A stretch of DNA of 64,000 bases from an uncultured Oscillospiraceae bacterium (GCA_947630785.1 CANRIW010000002.1:62001-126000), one strand, 5' to 3'. Positions 42,218 through 51,031 are shown, numbered from the stretch's first letter. Numbers and translations are program-made. Notes: generated from the letters alone by a model not told the origin.

Positions 42218-44593
42218 ATGACGGAACTGTTTGAAAAATCCATCGAGACCCTGGAGCTGCCCAAGGTGCTGGCCATGCTGGCCGAGGAGGCCGCCACCGA
42301 GGAGGGACGGGAGGTCTGCCTGGCCCTCCGCCCCGCCGTGGTGAAGAGCGATGTGCAGCGCCTGCAAAAGCAGACCTCCGCGGCCTTTGACCTGCTGGTG
42401 AAGCACGGCACGCCGGGGCTTGCCGGCGTCAAGCCGGTGGAGCTGCCCCTGAGCCGGGCGGACCGGGGGGGCGCTATGAACACCAGGGAGCTGCTGGACG
42501 TGGCCCTGGTGCTCCGCTGCGCCAGGAGCGTGAGGGAGTACGGGGCCGGGAGCGGCACCGTGCTGGACGGCTATTTCGAGTCCCTCACCGCCAACCGTTT
42601 TCTGGAAGACAAGATCACCAACTCCATCCTCAGCGAGGAGGAGATCGCCGACGCCGCCTCCCCGGAGCTGGCGGACATCCGCCGGCACATCCGGGCCGCC
42701 GCCGGCAAGGTGCGGGACGTGCTGAACCGGCTCATCTCCTCCAGCCAGGCCAAGTACCTGCGGGAGGCCATCATCACCATGCGGGGGGGCCGCTTCGTGG
42801 TGCCCGTGAAGAGCGAGCACAAGAACGACATCCCCGGTCTCGTCCACGACGTGTCCGGCTCCGGCTCCACCTTCTTCATCGAGCCCATGGGGGTGGTGAA
42901 CGCCAACAACGAGCTGCGGGAGCTCCAGGCCAAGGAGCAGAAGGAGATCGAGCGCATCCTGGCGGAGCTGTCCGCCGACTGCTCCTCCTTCCGGGCGGAC
43001 ATCGAGGACGACTACCGCACCCTCATCGCCCTGGACTGCGTCTTCGCCCGGGCCAAACTGTCCTCGGTGATGGGCTGCATGGAGCCGGCGCTGGGGGACC
43101 ACATCGAGCTCATCAAGGCCCGGCACCCCCTTCTGGACCCCAGGACGGCGGTGCGCAATGACCTGACCCTGGGCAAGACCTTCGACACCCTGGTCATCAC
43201 CGGCCCCAACACCGGCGGCAAGACGGTGACCCTGAAAACGCTGGGCCTGCTGACCCTGATGGCCCAGTGCGGCCTCCACATCCCCGCCGGCGACGGCTCC
43301 ACCGTGAAGGTGTGTACGGCGGTGCTGGCCGACATCGGCGACGAGCAGTCCATCAACCAGTCCCTGTCCACCTTCTCCTCCCACATGACCAACATCGTGG
43401 CCATCCTGAATCAGGCGGACGACGGCGCCCTCATCCTGTTCGACGAGCTGGGGGCGGGCACCGACCCGGTGGAGGGGGCCGCCCTGGCCGCCGCCATCAT
43501 CGAGTCGGCCCGGGGCATGGGGGCGGCGGTGGCCGCCACCACCCACTACGCAGAGCTGAAGGTCTACGCCATGACCACCCCCGGCGTCCAGAACGCCTCC
43601 TGCGAGTTCGACGTGGAGACCCTGGCCCCCACCTACCGGGTATTGACGGGCATCCCCGGCAAGTCCAACGCCTTCGCCATCTCCCGGCGGCTGGGCCTGC
43701 CCGACTATATCATCCAGCGGGCCGCCGACCGGGTGGACGCCGAGAACGTCCGGTTCGAGGACGTGCTGAGCCAGCTGGAGCAGCAGCGCCAGCAGATGGA
43801 GAAGGAGAAGGAGGCCGCCGCCAAGCTCCGCCGGGAGATGGAGGAGGCCCGGGCCCAGGCGGAGCAGTACCGCTCCCGCATCGAGGAGGAGCGGCGCAAG
43901 GCCACCGAGCGGGCCCAGGCGGAGGCCAGGGCCATCCTCAACGAGGCCAGGGACACCGCCGACGCCGTGTTCAAGGAGCTGAACGACATGCGCCGCCGCC
44001 AGGAGCAGGCCCAGACCTGGATCGACGACAACGACCAGCGGGCGGAGCTGCGCCACAGGCTCAATCAGGCGGAGGACAGCCTGGGCATCAGGCCCGAGGA
44101 GCTGCCCGCCCCGCCCCCCACCAGGGACGCCGTCGTCGGCGACACGGTGGAGCTGGTGAAGATGGGCACCCAGGCGGAGGTCACCGCCGTCAACAAGGAC
44201 GGCACCCTCCAGCTCCAGGCGGGCATTTTGAAGCTGAAGGCCCGGCAGGACGAGGTCCGGGTGCTGGAGGACGTCACCGCCCGGAAGAAGCAGAGCCAGA
44301 GGGACAGGGCCCGGGCCGCCTCGGTGAAGCACGAGTTCCGGGCGGCGGCCGCCAAGGCGGAGCTGGACATCCGGGGCATGACCGCCGGGGAGGCCCTGGC
44401 GGAGGTGGACAACTTTCTGGACGCCGCCCTCATGGGCAAGCTGGAGACCGCCCGGATCATCCACGGCAAGGGCACCGGCGCCCTGCGCAAGGCGGTGCGG
44501 GAGCACCTGAAAAAGAGCCGCTACGTGAAGGAGTTCCGCCCCGGCGTCTACGGCGAGGGGGAGGACGGCGTCACCATCGTGACGCTGAAATAG
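42218..44593 (+). CDS. mutS2: Endonuclease MutS2
   Basis: The 791-residue protein has the MutS core without the mismatch-recognition domain: ATPase Walker A GPNTGGKT (329-336), Walker B LILFDELGAGTDP, a long coiled coil (about 510-600, very rich in Glu, Arg, Ala, Gln), the KOW-like strand GDTVELVKMGTQAEV and a C-terminal Smr nuclease domain with LDIRGMTAGEA and HGKGTGALR. Known homologues act on stalled ribosomes or branched DNA and suppress recombination. It follows recO by 24 bases. Confidence 0.97.
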   Translation: MTELFEKSIETLELPKVLAMLAEEAATEEGREVCLALRPAVVKSDVQRLQKQTSAAFDLLVKHGTPGLAGVKPVELPLSRADRGGAMNTRELLDVALVLRCARSVREYGAGSGTVLDGYFESLTANRFLEDKITNSILSEEEIADAASPELADIRRHIRAAAGKVRDVLNRLISSSQAKYLREAIITMRGGRFVVPVKSEHKNDIPGLVHDVSGSGSTFFIEPMGVVNANNELRELQAKEQKEIERILAELSADCSSFRADIEDDYRTLIALDCVFARAKLSSVMGCMEPALGDHIELIKARHPLLDPRTAVRNDLTLGKTFDTLVITGPNTGGKTVTLKTLGLLTLMAQCGLHIPAGDGSTVKVCTAVLADIGDEQSINQSLSTFSSHMTNIVAILNQADDGALILFDELGAGTDPVEGAALAAAIIESARGMGAAVAATTHYAELKVYAMTTPGVQNASCEFDVETLAPTYRVLTGIPGKSNAFAISRRLGLPDYIIQRAADRVDAENVRFEDVLSQLEQQRQQMEKEKEAAAKLRREMEEARAQAEQYRSRIEEERRKATERAQAEARAILNEARDTADAVFKELNDMRRRQEQAQTWIDDNDQRAELRHRLNQAEDSLGIRPEELPAPPPTRDAVVGDTVELVKMGTQAEVTAVNKDGTLQLQAGILKLKARQDEVRVLEDVTARKKQSQRDRARAASVKHEFRAAAAKAELDIRGMTAGEALAEVDNFLDAALMGKLETARIIHGKGTGALRKAVREHLKKSRYVKEFRPGVYGEGEDGVTIVTLK

Positions 44594-44670
44594 GGAAAAA
44601 GGTGTTCCTCTTATCCCGTTCTTAGCGGAATAATCAACATACTTGCCCATTATATTTGTGCAAACTGCCG

Positions 44671-44700
44671 TTGACGGTGCGGCCTGAAATCTGTTATTCT
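44671..44700 (+). promoter_or_regulatory. Promoter of the HPr gene
   Basis: TTGACG (44671-44676), 18-bp spacer, TATTCT (44695-44700) in the AT-rich gap after mutS2. A small GGGGCGTTTTCTGCCCC hairpin (44721-44737) lies in the leader. Confidence 0.75.
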
Positions 44701-44762
44701 TACGTTGTGTAATTCAGTGTGGGGCGTTTTCTGCCCCAATGAGACTATGGAGGGTAACGCTC

Positions 44763-45026
44763 ATGTTCATGAAAGAGACTACGGTCAGCAACCAGGTCGG
44801 TCTCCACGCCCGCCCCGCCACCTTCTTTATCCAGAAGGCCAACGAGTACAAGAGCTCCATCTGGGTGGAAAAGGATGAGCGCCGGGTGAACGCCAAGAGC
44901 CTTCTGGGCGTCCTTTCCCTGGGCATCGTGAAGGGCACCGTCATCAACCTGATCGCCGACGGGCCTGACGAGGAGGCCGCCATCAACGCGCTGGTGGAGC
45001 TGATCAATTCCGATTTCTCCGAGTGA
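44763..45026 (+). CDS. ptsH: HPr-family phosphocarrier protein
   Basis: The 87-residue protein has the PTS HPr signature: phosphoacceptor His in VGLHARPATFF (about residue 16) and the regulatory Ser in NAKSLLGVLSLG (about residue 47), so it is HPr rather than the His-less Crh. The start at 44763 has GGAGGG nine bases upstream. It is a single gene with its own promoter and terminator, without ptsI next to it. HPr links sugar uptake and catabolite control. Confidence 0.93.
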   Translation: MFMKETTVSNQVGLHARPATFFIQKANEYKSSIWVEKDERRVNAKSLLGVLSLGIVKGTVINLIADGPDEEAAINALVELINSDFSE

Positions 45027-45040
45027 TAGACCGACAACAG

Positions 45041-45074
45041 AGCGGGACTTGGGTTTCCAGGTCCCGCTTTTTTC
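45041..45074 (+). terminator. Intrinsic terminator of the HPr gene
   Basis: AGCGGGAC (45041-45048) pairs with GTCCCGCT (45061-45068), followed by TTTTT. Confidence 0.9.
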
Positions 45075-45099
45075 ATCTGGACCGATCTGCATAAAATGA

Positions 45100-45129
45100 T
45101 TGACGGGGCCGCGCCCCATCTGCTATCCT
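45100..45129 (+). promoter_or_regulatory. Promoter of uvrC
   Basis: TTGACG (45100-45105), 18-bp spacer and extended TGC-TATCCT (45124-45129), 21 bases before the uvrC start. No SOS box is visible. Confidence 0.7.
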
Positions 45130-45150
45130 ATTGGGAAAGGGGGGAGGACG

Positions 45151-46968
45151 ATGACCTTTGAGGAGCTGCGGGACAAGGCCCACGCCCTGCCCCTGAAGCC
45201 GGGCGTCTACATCATGCAGAACGCCAAAAGCGAAGTCATCTACGTGGGCAAGGCCAAGGCGTTGAAAAACCGGGTGAGCCAGTACTTCCAGGACCAGGAG
45301 CGGCACAACGCCAAGACCCGGATGATGGTCAGCCAGATCGACCACTTCGACGTGATCGTGGTCCAGTCGGAATTCGAGGCGCTGGTGCTGGAGTGCTCCC
45401 TCATCAAGCGGCACATGCCCCGGTACAACATCCTGCTGAAGGACAGCAAGGGTTTCCCCTTCATCCGCCTGTCCGTCCAGGAGGAGTACCCCCGGTTCTC
45501 CCTGGCCGCCAGGGAGGCGAAGGACGGGGCCCGGTACTTCGGCCCCTACGGCAGCCGCTCCGCCAGCCACGACGTGATCGACGCCCTCCGCGCCGCCCTG
45601 AAGCTGCCCTCCTGTTCCCGGAAGTTCCCCAGGGACATCGGGAAGGAGCGGCCCTGCCTCAACTACCACATGGGGGTGTGCGACGGGTACTGCCGCCCCC
45701 AGATGGACCAGAGCCAGTATCAGACGGCCATCGGCCAGGCGGTGCGCCTGCTGGAGGGCCGGCTGGACGAGGTGGTGGGGGAGCTCACCGCCCGGATGGA
45801 GGAGGCCGCCGAGGACCTGCAATTTGAAAAAGCCGCTCAGCTCCGGGACCGCATCCGGGATCTGCAGATACTGTCCACCAAACAGAAGGCGGTGGCCGGG
45901 GCCTTTGCCGACACCGACGTGGTGGGGTACCACCGGGGGGAGGCCAGGAGCTGCTTCGTGGTGCTCCACTACCTCCGGGGGGAGCTGGCCGCCAAGGACT
46001 GGGAGCTGCTGTCCGTCCCCCTGGAGGAGGACGAGGGGGAGACGGTGGCCGCCCTCACCGCCCAGTATTACACCGTCCGGGGCCATCTGCCCCGGCAGAT
46101 ATTGCTGCCCCTGGACTTTGAGGGCAGGGAGGATTTGGCCCGGCTGCTCGCCGAAAACGCGGGCCGTAAGGTGGAGCTCTTTGTCCCCCAGCGGGGCGAA
46201 AAGACGGAACTGACCCGCATGGCCTGCGAGAACGCCCAGGAGGAGGTCCTCCGGGCCACCACCGCCGAGGAGCGCCGCTCCAAACTCACCGAGGCGCTGG
46301 GGAATCTTTTGGGGCTGGAGGCTCCGCCCCACCGGATCGAGGCCTTCGACATCTCCAACACCGGCAGCGCCGACATCGTGGCCTCCATGACCGTCCACAT
46401 CGACGGCAAGCCCCTGAAGCGGGATTACCGGCTGTTCATCCTGAAGGACATGGCCCACGCCGACGACTACGCCTCCATGAAGCAGGTGGTGGAGCGCCGG
46501 TTCCGCCGGTATCTGGACGGGGACGAGAAGTTCTCCACTCTGCCCGACCTGCTGCTGATGGACGGCGGCGCGGGCCAGGTGGCTATGGCTGAGGAGGCCC
46601 TGGCGGAGCTGGATATCCGTGTGCCCGTGTTCGGTATGGTGAAGGACGGCCGCCACCGCACCCGCGCCCTGGTGGCCGGGGACGGCCGGGAGATCGGCAT
46701 CCAGCAGAACCAGGCCATCTTCGCCATGGTGGGCCGCATCCAGGAGGAGACCCACCGGGCGGCCATCGAGTTCCACCGAAAGCGCCAGCAGGGCCACATG
46801 AAGGGCTCCGCCCTGGACGATATCCCCGGCGTGGGGCCGAAGAAAAAGGCCGCCCTGCTAAAAGCATTCAAGAGTGTGAAAGCCGTCAGGGCCGCCTCGG
46901 CGGAGGAACTGGCCGCCGTGGTGGGGCGGAAGACCGCCCAGAAGGTAAAAGAACATTTTGGCTCTTAA
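45151..46968 (+). CDS. uvrC: Excinuclease ABC subunit C
   Basis: The 605-residue protein has the N-terminal GIY-YIG nuclease (PGVYIMQNAKSEVIYVGKAKAL), a cysteine cluster (CSRKF, CLNYHMGVCDGYC), the UVR domain (LEFEKAAQLRD type, here LQFEKAAQLRDRIRDL near 225), the RNase H-like endonuclease (RIEAFDISNTGSADIVASM, LLLMDGGAGQV) and a C-terminal helix-hairpin-helix pair (DIPGVGPKKKAALL). It makes both incisions in nucleotide excision repair. GGGGGGAGGACG precedes the start at 45151. Confidence 0.97.
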   Translation: MTFEELRDKAHALPLKPGVYIMQNAKSEVIYVGKAKALKNRVSQYFQDQERHNAKTRMMVSQIDHFDVIVVQSEFEALVLECSLIKRHMPRYNILLKDSKGFPFIRLSVQEEYPRFSLAAREAKDGARYFGPYGSRSASHDVIDALRAALKLPSCSRKFPRDIGKERPCLNYHMGVCDGYCRPQMDQSQYQTAIGQAVRLLEGRLDEVVGELTARMEEAAEDLQFEKAAQLRDRIRDLQILSTKQKAVAGAFADTDVVGYHRGEARSCFVVLHYLRGELAAKDWELLSVPLEEDEGETVAALTAQYYTVRGHLPRQILLPLDFEGREDLARLLAENAGRKVELFVPQRGEKTELTRMACENAQEEVLRATTAEERRSKLTEALGNLLGLEAPPHRIEAFDISNTGSADIVASMTVHIDGKPLKRDYRLFILKDMAHADDYASMKQVVERRFRRYLDGDEKFSTLPDLLLMDGGAGQVAMAEEALAELDIRVPVFGMVKDGRHRTRALVAGDGREIGIQQNQAIFAMVGRIQEETHRAAIEFHRKRQQGHMKGSALDDIPGVGPKKKAALLKAFKSVKAVRAASAEELAAVVGRKTAQKVKEHFGS

Positions 46969-46971
46969 TTG

Positions 46972-47120
46972 TAAAGAGAAAATCCCCCGCCTCGCTTCGC
47001 TCGGCACCCCCTTTTGCGAAAGGGGGTTGGTGCGTAATTCGCACCGCAGTGCAGGTATCGTACCAAGCTCCCTTCGCAAAGGGAGCTGTCACGCGAAGCG
47101 TGACTGAGGGTTTTCTCTTT
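46972..47120. repeat. Small interspersed repeat, full copy between uvrC and rsmD
   Basis: The cleanest copy: AAAGAGAAAATCCCCCG at the left is the inverse of TGAGGGTTTTCTCTTT at the right, with CCCCCTTTTGCGAAAGGGGG and GCTCCCTTCGCAAAGGGAGC hairpins and a spacer containing GCACCGCAGTGC. The T-rich right end could act as a uvrC terminator. Confidence 0.9.
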
Positions 47121-47160
47121 TTATAACTTTCCCCAAAAATCAAGCAAGGAGTGAACCGCC

Positions 47161-47706
47161 ATGCGCGTCATCACAGGGACCGCCCGGGGCCGGAGGCTGG
47201 AGGAGCTGCCCGGCCTGGACACCCGGCCCACCACCTCCAAGGTGAAGGAGGGGCTGTTCAGCGCCATCCAGTTCGACATCGAGGGCCGGCGGGTGCTGGA
47301 CCTGTTCGCCGGCACCGGCCAGCTGGGCATCGAGGCCCTGTCCCGGGGGGCGGCCTGGTGCGACTTCGTGGACAGCAGCCCCGCCGCCATGAGGATCGTC
47401 CGGCGGAACGCGGAGAGCTGCGGCTTCTCCGGCCGGGCCGGGTTCTACCAGCGGGATTGCTCCGCCTTCCTGGACCGGGCGGGGGAGCGGTACGGGCTGA
47501 TCTTCCTGGACCCGCCCTACGCATCCGGGGCGCTGGAAAAGGCGCTGGAGCGCATCGCGGCGATTGACATTGTGGCGGGAAATGGTATAATAGTGTGCGA
47601 AAGTCCGGCGGAGAGCACCCTCCCCGGCCTGCCCGGGCCCTACGAGAAGGGGCGGGAGTACCGCTACGGGAAGAGCAAGGTGACCCTATACCGCAGGAAG
47701 GCGTGA
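47161..47706 (+). CDS. rsmD: 16S rRNA (guanine(966)-N(2))-methyltransferase
   Basis: The 181-residue SAM enzyme opens with MRVITGTARGRRL, then RPTTSKVKEGLFSAI, the SAM motif VLDLFAGTGQLGIEALSRGA and the catalytic DPPY motif (FLDPPYASG). AAGGAG lies before the start at 47161. It precedes coaD by five bases, the conserved rsmD-coaD pair. Confidence 0.96.
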   Translation: MRVITGTARGRRLEELPGLDTRPTTSKVKEGLFSAIQFDIEGRRVLDLFAGTGQLGIEALSRGAAWCDFVDSSPAAMRIVRRNAESCGFSGRAGFYQRDCSAFLDRAGERYGLIFLDPPYASGALEKALERIAAIDIVAGNGIIVCESPAESTLPGLPGPYEKGREYRYGKSKVTLYRRKA

Positions 47707-47711
47707 GTTCC

Positions 47712-48203
47712 ATGAAGAGAGCGATCTATCCCGGCAGCTTCGATCCGGTGACCCTGGGCCACCTGAACGTGATCAAGCGGGCCGCCGCCATGTTCGATGA
47801 GCTCATCGTCTGCGTGTGCGTCAACTCCGCCAAGGACAGCGGCCTGTTCTCCGCGGAGGAGCGGGTGGAGCTCATCAGGAAGGTCACGGAGGAGCTGCCC
47901 AACGTGAAGGCGGATTACACCGTGGGCCTGGTGGCCGATTACGCCAAAAAGCACCGGGCCAGAGTGCTGGTGAAGGGCCTGCGGGCGGTGTCCGACTACG
48001 AGTCGGAGATCCAGATGGCCATGATCAACGCCAAGCTCTACAACAAACTGGACACCGTATTCCTGTACACCAGCCCCAAGTACGCCTATCTGTCCTCCAC
48101 CGTGGTGAAGGAGATGGCCCGGTACGGCGCCGACCTGTCCGACTTCGTGCCCCGGCAGATCATCGGCGACGTGGAGCGGAAGGTGCGGGGCAGCGGGATA
48201 TGA
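47712..48203 (+). CDS. coaD: Phosphopantetheine adenylyltransferase
   Basis: The 163-residue enzyme makes dephospho-CoA from 4'-phosphopantetheine and ATP. It has the nucleotidyltransferase HxGH-type motif in PGSFDPVTLGHLNVI and the second ATP-binding motif YLSSTVVKEM. Typical length and operon place after rsmD. The next gene follows 47 bases later. Confidence 0.97.
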   Translation: MKRAIYPGSFDPVTLGHLNVIKRAAAMFDELIVCVCVNSAKDSGLFSAEERVELIRKVTEELPNVKADYTVGLVADYAKKHRARVLVKGLRAVSDYESEIQMAMINAKLYNKLDTVFLYTSPKYAYLSSTVVKEMARYGADLSDFVPRQIIGDVERKVRGSGI

Positions 48204-48250
48204 GCGGCCCAATGGCCTTACATACATTCTAAAATAAGGAGAGATGAACA

Positions 48251-48781
48251 ATGGCGACCGGCGTGGATGAATTGATGGATATGCTGTTCGATATGATCGA
48301 CGAGGCGAAGAACGCCCCGCTGAGCAGCGGCAAGTGCGTCATCGAGCGGGACAAGGCTCTGGACATCATCGAGGACGTGAAGGCCCAGTTCCCGGTGGAG
48401 CTGGCCGAGGCCCGGAAGATCCTCAACGCCAGGGCCGAGTTCGTGGCCGCCGCCAGGCGGGAGGCCGAGGAGATCAAAAAGCGGGCCGAGCAGGAGGCCA
48501 GCCAGATGGTCAGCGAGACCGAGGTGGTCCGGCAGGCCCGGCAGAAGGCCGGCGAGATCCTCAAGCAGGCGGAAGGCCAGGCGTGGGAGGTCAAGGACCG
48601 GGCCAACAACTACTGCGACAATCTGCTCCAGCGCACCGAGGAGGCCCTGGCCGACGCCCACGCCGAGATGCGCAAGGTCCACACCGATTTCCGGGCCGCC
48701 ATGGACAGCCTGACGCCCCCCGCCCATGTGCAGCAGAGCCAGTCAGGCCGGAAGGTCTATGACGCCGAGGCCGATCTGTGA
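48251..48781 (+). CDS. Coiled-coil protein of the coaD neighbourhood
   Basis: The 176-residue protein is almost entirely helical: a short N-terminal helix (MDMLFDMIDEAKNAPLSSGK), then a long Ala/Glu/Arg-rich coiled coil from about 45 to 155 (RAEFVAAARREAEEIKKRAE and so on), and a short polar tail. It resembles DivIVA-like or ATP-synthase-b-like coiled coils, and proteins of this look follow coaD in many Clostridia. Function is unknown. GGAGAG precedes the start and a strong terminator follows. Confidence 0.75.
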   Translation: MATGVDELMDMLFDMIDEAKNAPLSSGKCVIERDKALDIIEDVKAQFPVELAEARKILNARAEFVAAARREAEEIKKRAEQEASQMVSETEVVRQARQKAGEILKQAEGQAWEVKDRANNYCDNLLQRTEEALADAHAEMRKVHTDFRAAMDSLTPPAHVQQSQSGRKVYDAEADL

Positions 48782-48808
48782 GGGGGAAAGGTCCTGCCTG
48801 AAGCGCAG

Positions 48809-48847
48809 AAGCGCCGCCGCGAAATTTTTTCGCGGCGGCGCTTTTTT
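48809..48847 (+). terminator. Terminator of the rsmD-coaD operon
   Basis: AAGCGCCGCCGCG (48809-48821) pairs with CGCGGCGGCGCTT (48831-48843), followed by TTTT. Confidence 0.93.
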
Positions 48848-48941
48848 ACATATTTACTACATCTTGTGGTGTCCGTGATATCGGACACAAGACCGTGTGC
48901 CCGAGTCATAAAAATCAATGAAACATTCGTTTGAATTCAAT

Positions 48942-48980
48942 AAATGCCGGGGTTTTCACTGAAAATCCCGGCATTTTTGC
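48942..48980. terminator. Second long hairpin before the dcw promoter
   Basis: AAATGCCGGGGTTTTC (48942-48957) pairs with GAAAATCCCGGCATTT (48961-48976, one G-T pair), followed by TTG. With the terminator at 48809 it insulates the division cluster. Between them (48850-48940) is AT-rich DNA with one GTGTCCG..CGGACAC hairpin and no coding signal. Confidence 0.75.
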
Positions 48981-48992
48981 GAAAAAAAGTTC

Positions 48993-49021
48993 TTGCAATT
49001 CCTGGCGGCGCAGTGTATACT
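48993..49021 (+). promoter_or_regulatory. Promoter of the dcw (mraZ) cluster
   Basis: TTGCAA (48993-48998), exactly 17 bp, TATACT (49016-49021). The MraZ-box repeats begin 11 bases downstream. Confidence 0.88.
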
Positions 49022-49031
49022 GAGAGCAGAT

Positions 49032-49077
49032 TGGAGTGAAATGGAGTAAAATCACTTTAATTTGGAGAGGATTGGAG
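49032..49077 (+). promoter_or_regulatory. MraZ box: four TGGAG repeats
   Basis: TGGAG occurs at 49032, 49042, 49063 and 49073: two pairs, each with exact 10-bp (one helical turn) spacing, immediately downstream of the -10. Direct TGG-type repeats at 10 bp are the known binding pattern of MraZ in other bacteria, so this is probably the autoregulatory site. The last repeat overlaps the mraZ ribosome binding site. Confidence 0.75.
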
Positions 49078-49085
49078 GGAACGGC

Positions 49086-49502
49086 ATGACGGGGACCTAT
49101 GAACACAGTCTGGATACCGCCGGCCGCCTCATCGTGCCCTCCAAGCTCCGGGACAAGCTGGGGAAGGTGTTTTACCTGTCCGTGGGCGTGAAAAAGAACC
49201 TGACCCTCTACCCCATGGAGGCGTGGGACAGGCTCCGGGCCCGGGTGTCCGAGCTGTCCACCACCGACGCCGCCAAAATGGACGTGTTCTTCGCCTCCGC
49301 CCAGCTGTGCGAGGTGGACAAGCAGTGGCGGTTCCAGGTGCCCTCCTATCTGAAGGACTACGCCGGCATCGACCGGGACGTGGTCATCACCGGCAACAAC
49401 GACCGGGCCCAGATCTGGAACGCGGAGAGCTGGAGGGAAAAGACCCGGGAGCAGCTGAACCCGGAGAACATCGCCAGCCTGCTGGAGACCCTGGGGATCT
49501 GA
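49086..49502 (+). CDS. mraZ: Division/cell wall cluster regulator MraZ
   Basis: The 138-residue protein has the duplicated AbrB-like MraZ fold: TYEHSLDTAGRLIVPSKLRD in the first half and LCEVDKQWRFQVPSYLKDYAGI in the second, each with the DxxGRxxxP-type motif (degenerate DKQWRFQVP in the second). MraZ represses its own operon in model species. TTGGAGGGAACGGC gives the ribosome binding site. rsmH follows after one base. Confidence 0.95.
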   Translation: MTGTYEHSLDTAGRLIVPSKLRDKLGKVFYLSVGVKKNLTLYPMEAWDRLRARVSELSTTDAAKMDVFFASAQLCEVDKQWRFQVPSYLKDYAGIDRDVVITGNNDRAQIWNAESWREKTREQLNPENIASLLETLGI

Positions 49503-49503
49503 G

Positions 49504-50436
49504 ATGGAATACACCCACAAGCCCGTTTTGCTGGACGAGTGCCTGGAGGGGCTGGACATCCGCCCCGGCGGCGTCTATGTGGACGGCACCCTGGGCAGGG
49601 CGGGCCACGCCCGTGAGATCGCGGCGCGGCTCACCACCGGGCGGCTCGTCGCCATCGACCGGGACCAGGCCGCCATCGACGCGGCCCCCGCTCAGTTCGG
49701 CCCCCTGATGGACCGGGTCACCCTGGTACGGGGCAATTTCGGGGATGTCGCGCCCATCCTGGACAGCCACGGAATCCACGGCGTGGACGGGATGCTGTTC
49801 GACCTGGGCGTCTCCTCCCCCCAGCTGGACGAGGCGGAGCGGGGCTTCTCCTATCTGAACGACGCCCCGCTGGATATGCGGATGGACCAAAGCGCTCCCC
49901 TCACCGCCCGTGAGGTGGTGAACGGCTGGAGCCGTGAGGAGCTGTGCCGGATCCTCCGGGACTACGGCGAGGAGCGGTACGCGGGACCCATCGCCGCCGC
50001 CATTGTCAGGGCCCGTGAAGGGAAACCCATTGACACCACTTTGGAGCTGGCGGAGCTCATCAAAAGCGCCATGCCGGCCAAAGCCAGGAGGGAGAAACAG
50101 CACCCCGCCAAGCGGTCCTTCCAGGCCATCCGAATCGCCGTCAACGACGAGCTGGGCGAGGTGGAGCGGATGCTGGCCTCCGCCCTGGACCTGCTGGTCC
50201 CCGGCGGACGGATCGCCGTCATCTCCTTCCACTCCCTGGAGGACCGGCTGGTCAAGACCGCCTTCGCCTCCTGGACCCAGGGCTGCACCTGCCCGCCGGA
50301 CTTCCCGGTGTGCGTGTGCGGGAAAAAGCCCAGGGCGAAGCTCATCGGCCGGAAGCCCATCGTGGCGGGCGAGGCCGAGCTGAATGAAAATCCCCGCGCC
50401 AGAAGCGCGAAACTGCGCATCGCGGAAAAGCTGTAA
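49504..50436 (+). CDS. rsmH: 16S rRNA (cytosine(1402)-N(4))-methyltransferase
   Basis: The 310-residue enzyme has HKPVLLDECLEGL at the start, SAM motif VDGTLGRAGHAREIA (GTLGRAGH in place of the common GTxGxGGH), DLGVSSPQLDEAERGFSY, and the C-terminal ISFHSLEDRLVK and RARSAKLRIAEK motifs. Second gene of the dcw operon, translated one base after mraZ stops. Confidence 0.96.
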   Translation: MEYTHKPVLLDECLEGLDIRPGGVYVDGTLGRAGHAREIAARLTTGRLVAIDRDQAAIDAAPAQFGPLMDRVTLVRGNFGDVAPILDSHGIHGVDGMLFDLGVSSPQLDEAERGFSYLNDAPLDMRMDQSAPLTAREVVNGWSREELCRILRDYGEERYAGPIAAAIVRAREGKPIDTTLELAELIKSAMPAKARREKQHPAKRSFQAIRIAVNDELGEVERMLASALDLLVPGGRIAVISFHSLEDRLVKTAFASWTQGCTCPPDFPVCVCGKKPRAKLIGRKPIVAGEAELNENPRARSAKLRIAEKL

Positions 50437-50455
50437 AAAAGGAGCGCGCGTACCC

Positions 50456-51031
50456 ATGGCTGACGAGAGAAGGGCCCGGATCGACCGGGCGGACAGAAGA
50501 TACCGCACCTATGGCAACGTGGCCTATCAGGCGGAGTATGAGCGCGACAACGCGGTCCGGCGGAGCGCCGCCCAGCCCGCGGAGCGCCCCCAGCGCCGGC
50601 CGGAGATCGAGCGCCGGCCCCGCATCCAGCCCCACCGGAGAACGGCCGCCCGTCCGGTCATCCGGATCCGGGCGCAGGACGCCATCGCCCCCTTCTCCAT
50701 CGTGGGCTTCGCGGTGGTGCTGCTGTGCGCGCTTTTCCTGGTGGCGGCCACCGCCCAGCTGGCCGTGGTCAACAACGATATCGTGGACCTGCGGGCGCAG
50801 ATGACCGATCTGCAGGAGGAGGAGCGGCAGCTCCAGGCCCAGTATGAGACGGCCTTCGACCTGGAGGCCATCGAGGAGATGTTCACCGCGGACGGCTCCA
50901 TGGTCCGGCCCGGCGCGGGGCAGACCGTCTATCTAGATATGGCCGCCGGGGACTCGGTGGTCTATTACGAGGGGACGGAGCCGGGATTTTCCGGCCTGCT
51001 CCGGCAGATGGAGGAGCTGCTTCCCTGGTGA
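50456..51031 (+). CDS. FtsL-like cell division protein
   Basis: The 191-residue protein is a single-pass membrane protein: a long, very basic cytoplasmic head (about 1-75, Arg/Pro rich), one membrane helix (about 78-103, IVGFAVVLLCALFLVAATAQ), then a short coiled coil with leucine heptads (NDIVDLRAQMTDLQEEERQL) and a C-terminal extracellular tail. Topology, size and place between rsmH and the PBP are those of FtsL/FtsB-type divisome proteins, whose sequences are poorly conserved. AAAGGAG precedes the start at a rather long distance. Confidence 0.8.
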   Translation: MADERRARIDRADRRYRTYGNVAYQAEYERDNAVRRSAAQPAERPQRRPEIERRPRIQPHRRTAARPVIRIRAQDAIAPFSIVGFAVVLLCALFLVAATAQLAVVNNDIVDLRAQMTDLQEEERQLQAQYETAFDLEAIEEMFTADGSMVRPGAGQTVYLDMAAGDSVVYYEGTEPGFSGLLRQMEELLPW

